Assembly: GCA_016933315.1 (NCBI GenBank)
Contig: JAFGBE010000043.1
Coordinates: 1-5,534 of the forward strand
DNA: 5,534 bases
Reading direction: 5' to 3'
From: Candidatus Auribacterota bacterium
GTDB lineage: Bacteria > Auribacterota > UBA6266
Shown: one piece after another, positions 1 through 5,534 of the stretch
Numbering within the stretch: position 1 is the first letter of the stretch
Layout: each line of letters begins with the position of its first letter
Notes under the pieces: model-generated
Database searches by the model: none
Told to the model about the DNA's origin: nothing
The model's input: only the letters and a program-made list of their open reading frames with translations
Program-made: the position numbers and the translations under genes

Positions 1-1602
1 CAGCGCTTTCGCCCTCAGCTTCAGGCATTCCTCATCCAGAGGAATCGAATTGGCGTCGGCATAAGGTTGCCCTCCTCCCCCAACGCATCCGCCCGGGCAC
101 CCCATAACTTCTATAAAATGGTACTTCCCGGGCTCTTTTCTCACTATATCAAGAAGATCGCAGGCATTACCAAGCCCGTGGGCTACGGCTACCCTTACTT
201 CCTTCCCGTCCATCACGATTTTCCCTTCCTTGATGCCCTTAAGGCCCCTGAGTTCATTGACCTCTATATCAAGAAGTGTTTCTCCCGTATACAATTCATA
301 AGCCGTCCGTATCGCGGCCTCCATGACGCCGCCCGTAGTACCGAATATGGCGCCCGCTCCCGATGAAAGCCCGAGGGGATGGTCGAATTCTTCTCCTTTT
401 ATATTCAGGAAATCAATACCGGCTGATTTAATCATCCAGGCCGCTTCCCTGGTGGTAACAACCAGATCAACTCCGTTCAAGCCGTTGATCTTAAGCTCAG
501 GCCTCTGTGATTCGTATTTTTTCGCCGTGCAGCACATAACGGCCACGCTGAAAATCTTCTCGGGCTGAACCTTGATTTTATCGGGAAAATGGGTCTTAAG
601 CAAAGCGCCCATCATCGACATCGGAGACTTGCACGTTGATATATTATCAATAAGGTCCGGATAAAACTGCTCCATGCATTTCATCCATGCGCTTGAACAG
701 GATGTTATCATGGGAAGCTTGCCCTTCCCCTGCAGCCTGTCCAAAAATTCGCTGGCCTCTTCCATTATCGTCAGGTCAGCCGAGAACTGAGTATCAAAAA
801 CATAATCAAACCCCAGCCGTTTAAGCGCGGCTGCCATCTCTTTTTCTTTTGCCGTCCCCGGGGGAATGCCGAACGCCTCGCCGATAGCGGCCCTGACAGA
901 AGGAGCGACCTGGGCAACTTTTATCAGGGAACCATCGCTCAGTTTCTCAAAAAGTTCCTGCGTATAATTTTTTTCCACAAAAGAAGCGGTCGGGCATACA
1001 TTGATGCACTGCCCGCATGCCGTGCACACACTTTCTGAAAAAGGCATGTTATACGCCGGCATCACTACCGTCTTGAAACCCCTGTGAGCCTGCCTCAGGG
1101 CATTCACCTTCTGTATCTCCGAACATATTCTTACGCACCTTCCGCATAAAATACATTTGTCAGGATCTCTCACCACGGAAGCAGAGGAAAGGTCTTTATC
1201 ATAATGCTTCTTTTCCCCTTCAAAATGCCTTTTTTTAATACCCATTGAATAGGCTAAACGCTGAAGTTCGCAGTTGCCGTCCCTGTCGCATGTGTGGCAG
1301 TCAAGGGGATGATTATCCAGAATCAACTCAACGATATCCCGTCTTGCTCTTCTTATTTCCTGCGTATTCGTATGGATTCTCATTCCGTCACTAACCGGAT
1401 AAGAGCAGGAGGCAACATAGTTTTTCAACCCTTCGACCTGAACTATGCAGACCCTGCAGGCTCCTTCTATGGAAAGTTTCGGATGGTAGCATAAGCGCGG
1501 AATATGAAACCCGAGTTTATCAGCCGCCTGCATCACCGTCTGGTCCGGTTCTACCCGGTAAGGTTTATCATTTATATATATCGTTATTGTCTTTTTTTCC
1601 AT
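1..1602 (-). CDS. hydA: [FeFe]-hydrogenase catalytic subunit, HydA/HndD type (C-terminus beyond window)
   Basis: Catalyses reversible H2 formation at an H-cluster, as the cytoplasmic catalytic subunit of an NAD(H)-linked multimeric hydrogenase. 534 codons are in the window and the frame is open at the left edge; by comparison with CpI (574 aa) roughly 40 or more residues are missing. The N-terminal [2Fe-2S] domain has C38, C49, C52 and C66. A His/Cys [4Fe-4S] site follows (H98, C102, C105, C111). Two [4Fe-4S] clusters are formed by C150/C153/C156/C203 and C193/C196/C199/C160. The H-cluster domain starts near residue 229. It keeps the CpI-type proton path (E282, E285, R289, C302, S322), L2 residues M356, C358 and K361, and L3 with C502 and C506 in EVMGCPGGCVGGGGQP. 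L1 is TSCSSAW instead of TSCCPGW, so the expected second Cys is Ser303; L2 is MCCTAKK instead of MPCT. The ATG at 1600-1602 has an AGGAG five bases upstream and lies 25 bases after hydB. Family assignment is very secure; full activity is not, because of the L1 change. Confidence 0.95.
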   Translation of the reverse strand, partial: MEKKTITIYINDKPYRVEPDQTVMQAADKLGFHIPRLCYHPKLSIEGACRVCIVQVEGLKNYVASCSYPVSDGMRIHTNTQEIRRARRDIVELILDNHPLDCHTCDRDGNCELQRLAYSMGIKKRHFEGEKKHYDKDLSSASVVRDPDKCILCGRCVRICSEIQKVNALRQAHRGFKTVVMPAYNMPFSESVCTACGQCINVCPTASFVEKNYTQELFEKLSDGSLIKVAQVAPSVRAAIGEAFGIPPGTAKEKEMAAALKRLGFDYVFDTQFSADLTIMEEASEFLDRLQGKGKLPMITSCSSAWMKCMEQFYPDLIDNISTCKSPMSMMGALLKTHFPDKIKVQPEKIFSVAVMCCTAKKYESQRPELKINGLNGVDLVVTTREAAWMIKSAGIDFLNIKGEEFDHPLGLSSGAGAIFGTTGGVMEAAIRTAYELYTGETLLDIEVNELRGLKGIKEGKIVMDGKEVRVAVAHGLGNACDLLDIVRKEPGKYHFIEVMGCPGGCVGGGGQPYADANSIPLDEECLKLRAKAL

Positions 1603-1607
1603 TTCAG

Positions 1608-1612
1608 CTCCT
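1608..1612 (-). promoter_or_regulatory. Ribosome binding site of hydA
   Basis: AGGAG on the minus strand, five bases before the ATG at 1600-1602, in the 25-base gap after the hydB stop codon. It supports that ATG as the hydrogenase start; the [2Fe-2S] ferredoxin-fold domain begins right after it. Confidence 0.75.
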
Positions 1613-1627
1613 GTTGTTCAATGTTCG

Positions 1628-3433
1628 TCATTTCCTGTTTATCGCACCGAATTTACATGCCTCATAACATTGTCCGCATTTAATACATTTGTCTTTATCT
1701 ATCACATGCGGGTTTTTCGGGGTCCCGCTTACCGCCCCGGCCGGGCAGATCCTCTTGCACGCGCCGCACCCCACGCATTTATCGTTTATGACATAATCAA
1801 TCAGCGACTGGCATTCGCCGGCCCTGCACTTTTTCTGCTTAATATGTTCTTCATATTCTTCCCTGAAATTGGTTAATGTGCTTAAAACCGGATTGGGAGC
1901 CGACTGCCCCAGCCCGCAGAGAGAAGCTTTTTTTATCAGGTTTCCGAGCCGCTCAAGCTTTTCAATATCTCCCTGCTCGCCTTTTCCCTCCGTTATGCGG
2001 GTAAGTATCTCAAGCATTCTTTTTGTCCCTTCCCTGCATGGCGTGCATTTCCCGCAGGACTCATTCTGCGTAAATTCAAGAAAAAACTTGGCTATGCTCA
2101 CCATACAGGAAGCTTCATCTATGACTATCATCCCGCCCGACCCCATTATCGAGCCGGCTTTAGCCAGCGATTCATAGTCTATCGGCGTATCCAGATATTT
2201 CTCAGGCAGGCATCCTCCCGACGGCCCTCCTGTCTGGACGGCCTTGAACTTCCTGTCCCCCTCAATTCCTCCCCCTATATCGAAAATTATCTCTCTCAGA
2301 GTCGTACCCATAGGGACTTCCACAAGGCCGGTGTTTTTGACTTTTCCGGCTAGCGCGAACACCTTCGTCCCTTTGCTTTTTTCTGTCCCAACTTTCCTGA
2401 ACCAGTCAGCGCTGTCGAGTATAATCACCGGCACATTCGCCCATGTTTCGACGTTGTTTATAAGCGTGGGTTTTCCGAAAAGCCCGTTTACCGACGGGTA
2501 CGGAGGCCTCGGCCTCGGCATCCCCCTGGACCCCTCGATGGAATGTATAAGCGCCGTTTCCTCTCCGCACACAAATGCCCCCGCTCCAAGCCTTATCTCA
2601 ATATCGAAAGAGAACTCGGAACCGAGTATATTTTTCCCGAGAAATCCGCTGTCCTGAGCGTCTTTTATCGCTTTTTCAAGTCTTTTTATCGCAAGGGGAT
2701 ATTCGGCCCTTATGTAAACAATGCCTTTGGATGAACCTACCGCGTAGCCGCCTATGATCATTCCCTCGATTACCGTATGCGGGTCTCCCTCAATCGCGCT
2801 TCTGTCCATAAAAGCGCCAGGGTCTCCTTCATCGGCATTGCAGATGACATATTTTTCATCCGATTTCTGGTTCGCCGTAAATTCCCATTTCATTCCCGTC
2901 GGGAAACCGGCGCCTCCTCTCCCTCTTAAGCCGGAACGCTTTACTTCTTCTATGACTTCTCCGGGCTTCATATCCGAGAGAACCTTGGCAATCGCCTCAT
3001 ATCCCCTGAGAGATATGTAATCGTCGATGCTTTCCGGGTCTATTATGCCGCAGTTCCTTAACGTTATCCTCATCTGTTTGCCGAAAAAGCCGACATCGCC
3101 GAACACACGGAAAAACCTGTTGTACAGGTGGTCCTCATCGATGATAAGGCGCGAAACAGGCTTGCCTTTTACCAGATGGTTTTCCACGATTTCCGGTATA
3201 TCCTTCTCGGTCACATGCCCGTATATCGTGTAACCGGGATTCACTATCAGTATAGGACCCTTGCTGCACATTCCCAGGCACCCCGACAGAATAATCCTCA
3301 CTCTATCCGAAAGGCCTTTCTCCTCAAGCTGTTTCTCAAGGCCGCGTTTGAGTTCCTTTGAGTTGTTATGGATGCAACTCGGCCCGTCGCACAATGTAAT
3401 AATAAAATTCTCTTTGTTCTTGTTTTTCTTCAT
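1628..3433 (-). CDS. hydB: NuoF-like NADH/FMN iron-sulfur subunit of [FeFe]-hydrogenase (HydB/HndC type)
   Basis: Flavoprotein subunit that exchanges electrons between NAD(H), FMN and Fe-S clusters and passes them to or from HydA; cytoplasmic. It has 601 residues, the usual size for the HydB/HndC form. Residues 1 to about 95 form a thioredoxin-like [2Fe-2S] domain (C15, C20, C52, C56). The NuoF core follows, with the glycine-rich GRGGAGFPTG (171-180), the CNADEGDPGAF segment (198-208), GAGAFVCGEETALI (283-296) and an SLBB region near 355-410. The N3-type [4Fe-4S] cluster has C460, C463, C466 (SCGKCTPCREGT) and C506. H530, C536 and C541 precede a C-terminal 2x[4Fe-4S] ferredoxin domain (C553/C556/C559/C563 and C583/C586/C589/C593). 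The start at 3431-3433 is the only candidate: upstream in the same frame there is no other start codon before the stop of the preceding gene. Its Shine-Dalgarno is weak (GGGG at 3445-3448, 11 bases away), so translation may depend on coupling. The C-terminal ferredoxin domain fits bifurcating enzymes, but bifurcation is inferred. Confidence 0.96.
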   Translation of the reverse strand: MKKNKNKENFIITLCDGPSCIHNNSKELKRGLEKQLEEKGLSDRVRIILSGCLGMCSKGPILIVNPGYTIYGHVTEKDIPEIVENHLVKGKPVSRLIIDEDHLYNRFFRVFGDVGFFGKQMRITLRNCGIIDPESIDDYISLRGYEAIAKVLSDMKPGEVIEEVKRSGLRGRGGAGFPTGMKWEFTANQKSDEKYVICNADEGDPGAFMDRSAIEGDPHTVIEGMIIGGYAVGSSKGIVYIRAEYPLAIKRLEKAIKDAQDSGFLGKNILGSEFSFDIEIRLGAGAFVCGEETALIHSIEGSRGMPRPRPPYPSVNGLFGKPTLINNVETWANVPVIILDSADWFRKVGTEKSKGTKVFALAGKVKNTGLVEVPMGTTLREIIFDIGGGIEGDRKFKAVQTGGPSGGCLPEKYLDTPIDYESLAKAGSIMGSGGMIVIDEASCMVSIAKFFLEFTQNESCGKCTPCREGTKRMLEILTRITEGKGEQGDIEKLERLGNLIKKASLCGLGQSAPNPVLSTLTNFREEYEEHIKQKKCRAGECQSLIDYVINDKCVGCGACKRICPAGAVSGTPKNPHVIDKDKCIKCGQCYEACKFGAINRK

Positions 3434-3451
3434 AGTAAATAAAACCCCGCT

Positions 3452-3808
3452 TTATTTAATAACCCATTCCTCAATGACCTCGCCTCCCTTAAGATGTCTC
3501 TCAATTATCTCGCGGGCTTTTGCCTCATTAACCTTGCCGTATTTGACAGGTATCTTGCCTTCCTCGATCACTTCGACCGTCGGCTCAAGATTACACCGGC
3601 CCGCGCAGCCTTTCTGGCTGAGATATACATCGGTCAGGCCCTTGTTTATCGCTTCCTTGAACACTTCCATGACTTCCTTTGAACCGGCCGCGATCTCGCA
3701 CGTCGCCATTCCCACATATACCCTTTTTGTAGACAAATACCCTTTGCCTATAATCCTGTTAATGGCTTCAGCTCTTTTTTTCCTTATAATATCTAAGGGT
3801 TTCATCAT
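3452..3808 (-). CDS. hndB: HndB-like thioredoxin-fold (2Fe-2S) ferredoxin-type subunit
   Basis: Small 118-residue protein resembling HndB of the Desulfovibrio NADP-linked hydrogenase and related thioredoxin-like [2Fe-2S] proteins; likely an accessory electron-transfer or structural subunit of the hydrogenase. An N-terminal basic helix (residues 3-20) precedes the thioredoxin-like core, with VYVGMATCEIAAG (30-42) and KGCAGRCNLEPTVEV (66-80). Only three cysteines are present (C37, C68, C72). Aligned with the N-terminal domain of the neighbouring HydB (C15-x4-C20 ... C52-x3-C56), the first ligand position is Val32, so a standard four-Cys [2Fe-2S] site is not complete within this chain. I believe this pattern is typical of HndB proteins, but could not check. 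The start follows the kinase TAA with no gap; two ATGs stand in tandem (3806-3808 and 3803-3805), and the first has the better spacing to AGGGGG. It is not a NuoE-type subunit: it is shorter and lacks the NuoE four-Cys pattern. Confidence 0.88.
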   Translation of the reverse strand: MMKPLDIIRKKRAEAINRIIGKGYLSTKRVYVGMATCEIAAGSKEVMEVFKEAINKGLTDVYLSQKGCAGRCNLEPTVEVIEEGKIPVKYGKVNEAKAREIIERHLKGGEVIEEWVIK

Positions 3809-5534
3809 TTAAAGCCCCCTCTCCATACTGAATATCACCGAATTTCCCTTCTCCCTTGGTTCTATATTGACCTTCCCGCCGTGTTTCTCGGCTATCTGCA
3901 TAGTTATAAACAGCCCTAATCCCGTTCCCTGTACACGCCTGACTTCCGGCGCATCCAGCCTCGAGAACTTTTTGAACAGGCGGCCTTTCTCCTCATCCGT
4001 TACAGGCCTTCCGTCGTTGTAAATATCGATTTCGACCATATTGCCCCTGACGCCGGACGTGATAATTATCTTCCCGTCCCTGCTCCCGTATTTCACGGCG
4101 TTGCCGATTATATTATTTGCGGCCATCCTCAGTAAATCCGAATCCGCTTTTACCGCAAGCCCTTTTTCTATATTGTTGCGGATTTCAATGTTCTTATCGG
4201 CCGCCTGCTTGATAAAATACTCGACAGAATCGTCGAAGATATCTTCCTTGAGCATGACCTCTGTTTTGGAAATTTTCAGTTCTCCTTTTTCAATCCTGCT
4301 CAAGCTCAAATAATTTTTCACGGTGGCGGCAAAATAATCAAGGTTCTTGCAGACCGAATCAAGGGCTTTTCTCTGTTTGAAATTAATCAGCCCAAGAAAA
4401 CCGTCCCTTACAGAATAAGCGTTAAGCATGGTGGAAGACAGGATTCCCTTCAGTTCATGCGCGACAAAACCGATAAGGTCAATATAGCTCTTATTCAGGG
4501 TGTCCAGCTTCTCATTCGATATCTTAAGGCTTTTATCCCGCTGGCTCAGTTTCCTGGCCATGTCATTAAACGCTTCCGCGAGCTGGTTAAGCTCCCTTAT
4601 CTTTGTCTGGGTTCCGACTCTGCAGCTTAAATCGCCGCCGGAAAGTTCTCCCGTGCAATACAAAACCTCCCTAACCGGTTTCGAAATGGATTCGGCAAGA
4701 ATAAACCCCAGTATAACAGCTATAAAAACCGCGACAAAAATAGCTATAAAAAAGAACAATCCCGCGTTCCTGAATAAATCAGCATAGGGCTTCTCCAGAA
4801 TGCCCACATACAGCATGCCTATTATTTCCCCGTTGATGTTCCTTATGGGTTCATACGCGGTTATATACCAGCCTGTTACCACAAAGGCCCTGTCAAACCA
4901 TGAATACCCGTTTTTTATCACCTTCTCATAAACTTCTCTTGAGACTCTCGTCCCTATCGCCCGGTTTCCTTCCTTATCGGGGACATTGGTCGATACCCTG
5001 ACGTCTCCCTGAAAGATGGTGACAGTCCCCATAGGCATGCCTTTATACTGTTTGTTCCCGAAAACAAAACTTCTTATCCTGTCAACGACGGTGCTGTCCT
5101 TATTAAGTATCCTGCCCCCGTAAATGACCTTGTCGACCCTGCCGGCGGAGTCAAAGAACGGTTTCGCGTATTCTATCGCCATCGCGCTGTTGAGCACCGT
5201 TTCCTCGGTGGGAACCGCCATGGGCGTGTATAAAAGGTTAATGGTGCACCTGTCGGCAAGGGCCGCATTCATACGCTCCAATTCTTCCTTGCCGATAATC
5301 CTTGTCCCTCCGCACTCGCTTCCGCCGAATGCTTTAAGCGCGATTTCACTTCTCAGGACGTCCTTGCCGGCAATGTCCGCAAGAAAAAGATAGTCCAGCC
5401 CGAGTTTTTCCTTCAGAAGCCCGACATCTTCTTTTCCCTCGAACATATTAAAGGCAATCTTCAGTTTTTCTATTTTTCCCTTGTAAACGCTCCATGCTAT
5501 TTTGAGGTCGTTCTGAACCTGGGTCTGCGCCCTG
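3809..5534 (-). CDS. Membrane sensor histidine kinase with Cache-type sensor (N-terminus beyond window)
   Basis: Transmembrane sensor kinase. The first ATG in frame is at 5444-5446, but the frame stays open to the window edge and encodes protein-like sequence (VQNDLKIAWSVYKGK) that belongs to the sensor domain, so that ATG is very probably internal. Numbering from it: residues 1 to about 222 are the extracytoplasmic sensor, ending in WYITAYEPIRNINGEIIG and LYVGILEKPY, typical of Cache_3-Cache_2 sensors. A membrane helix spans about 230-250, HAMP about 251-303 and a short coiled coil to about 320. The HisKA-type H-box is FVAHELKGIL with H330, lacking the usual proline of HELRTPL. The ATPase domain has the N-box (MAANNIIGNAVKYG, 441-454), G1 (YNDGRP, 476-481), F-box (LFKKFSRL, 490-497) and G2 (GTGLGLF, 507-513). 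All catalytic boxes look intact. An N-terminal membrane helix is expected outside the window. No response regulator is visible here. Its ligand is unknown; the operon suggests it adjusts hydrogen or redox metabolism, which is inference. Confidence 0.93.
   Translation of the reverse strand, partial: RAQTQVQNDLKIAWSVYKGKIEKLKIAFNMFEGKEDVGLLKEKLGLDYLFLADIAGKDVLRSEIALKAFGGSECGGTRIIGKEELERMNAALADRCTINLLYTPMAVPTEETVLNSAMAIEYAKPFFDSAGRVDKVIYGGRILNKDSTVVDRIRSFVFGNKQYKGMPMGTVTIFQGDVRVSTNVPDKEGNRAIGTRVSREVYEKVIKNGYSWFDRAFVVTGWYITAYEPIRNINGEIIGMLYVGILEKPYADLFRNAGLFFFIAIFVAVFIAVILGFILAESISKPVREVLYCTGELSGGDLSCRVGTQTKIRELNQLAEAFNDMARKLSQRDKSLKISNEKLDTLNKSYIDLIGFVAHELKGILSSTMLNAYSVRDGFLGLINFKQRKALDSVCKNLDYFAATVKNYLSLSRIEKGELKISKTEVMLKEDIFDDSVEYFIKQAADKNIEIRNNIEKGLAVKADSDLLRMAANNIIGNAVKYGSRDGKIIITSGVRGNMVEIDIYNDGRPVTDEEKGRLFKKFSRLDAPEVRRVQGTGLGLFITMQIAEKHGGKVNIEPREKGNSVIFSMERGL
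3815..3820 (-). promoter_or_regulatory. Ribosome binding site of the HndB-like gene, inside the kinase 3' end
   Basis: AGGGGG on the minus strand (within GAGAGGGGGC), six bases before the first of two tandem ATGs. It overlaps the last codons of the kinase. Together with the TAA-ATG junction this points to translational coupling and favours the ATG at 3806-3808 over the one at 3803-3805. Confidence 0.7.

Larger units (their letters stand above)
1..5534 (-). other. Probable hydrogenase operon: kinase - hndB - hydB - hydA (both ends outside window)
   Basis: All four genes run in the same direction with gaps of 0, 18 and 25 bases. None of the gaps has room for a clear promoter or a stem-loop followed by a T-run. 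The first and last genes are cut by the window edges, so the operon promoter, its terminator and any further subunits (notably a NuoE-like HydC/HndA) are not visible. Co-transcription is inferred from spacing. Confidence 0.8.

Noticed and set aside
67..568. Two plus-strand open frames at the left end (67-366 and 323-568)
   Set aside because: Both are antisense to the H-cluster domain of hydA, which carries L2 and L3 motifs in the opposite strand.
2244..2657. 137-codon plus-strand open frame
   Set aside because: Antisense to the NuoF core of hydB; its composition is the low-complexity Ser/Pro/Phe type expected of a shadow frame.
1628..3433. hydB as the NuoF subunit of respiratory complex I
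   Set aside because: The N-terminal thioredoxin-like domain, C-terminal 2x[4Fe-4S] domain and the adjacent [FeFe]-hydrogenase gene all point to a HydB/HndC subunit rather than complex I.
3434..3451. Short inverted repeat AATAAA ... TTTATT between the HndB-like gene and hydB
   Set aside because: The arms are short and A/T only, with no following T-run suited to termination; too weak to call a terminator or regulatory hairpin.
3261..3812. 183-codon plus-strand open frame
   Set aside because: It lies antisense to the start of hydB and nearly all of the HndB-like gene, both of which have clear family motifs; no recognisable domain or ribosome binding site supports it.
5444..5446. ATG as true start of the kinase
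   Set aside because: The frame remains open upstream to the window edge with sensor-like amino-acid sequence, no membrane helix precedes the sensor from this ATG, and no good ribosome binding site is seen, so it is treated as internal.

Overview
The window is one co-directional block on the minus strand. It reads, in transcription order from right to left: a membrane sensor histidine kinase (5' end outside the window), a small HndB-like thioredoxin-fold ferredoxin, a NuoF-like flavoprotein (HydB/HndC type), and a multi-cluster [FeFe]-hydrogenase catalytic subunit (HydA/HndD type, 3' end outside the window). Spacing is tight: 0, 18 and 25 bases between successive genes. No internal terminator or promoter is evident, so this looks like a single operon. 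No RNA gene, mobile element, CRISPR array or long non-coding stretch was seen.

Layout: 3809-5534 histidine kinase; 3452-3808 HndB-like protein; 1628-3433 HydB-like NADH/FMN subunit; 1-1602 HydA-like [FeFe]-hydrogenase. The hydrogenase reading frame is open to the left edge and was read directly from the sequence. Together the last three encode most of a soluble multimeric hydrogenase. In such a complex NAD(H) is handled at the FMN site of HydB, electrons pass along Fe-S clusters, and H2 is made or oxidised at the H-cluster of HydA. The HydB architecture (N-terminal [2Fe-2S] thioredoxin-like domain, NuoF core, C-terminal 2x[4Fe-4S] domain) is that of the HydABC/Hnd enzymes known for electron bifurcation between NAD(H) and ferredoxin. 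The NuoE-like subunit (HydC/HndA) expected in such complexes is not in the window and may lie upstream of the kinase.

The organism is probably an obligately anaerobic fermentative, acetogenic or syntrophic bacterium. The gene set is of a kind found in Firmicutes, Thermotogae, Desulfovibrio-type bacteria and several uncultured phyla, and the phylum cannot be decided from this sequence. Base composition looks balanced, and ATA, AGG and AGA codons are frequent in all genes, with no gene standing out as foreign.

The most notable points are in the hydrogenase active site. By an ungapped comparison with my recollection of Clostridium pasteurianum CpI, the L1 motif has Ser where an H-cluster cysteine ligand is expected. 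L2 has an extra Cys next to its ligand Cys, and a Gln near the cluster is Met. The proton-transfer residues, by contrast, are all kept. The other point of interest is the sensor kinase placed inside the hydrogenase operon, directly abutting the HndB-like gene.
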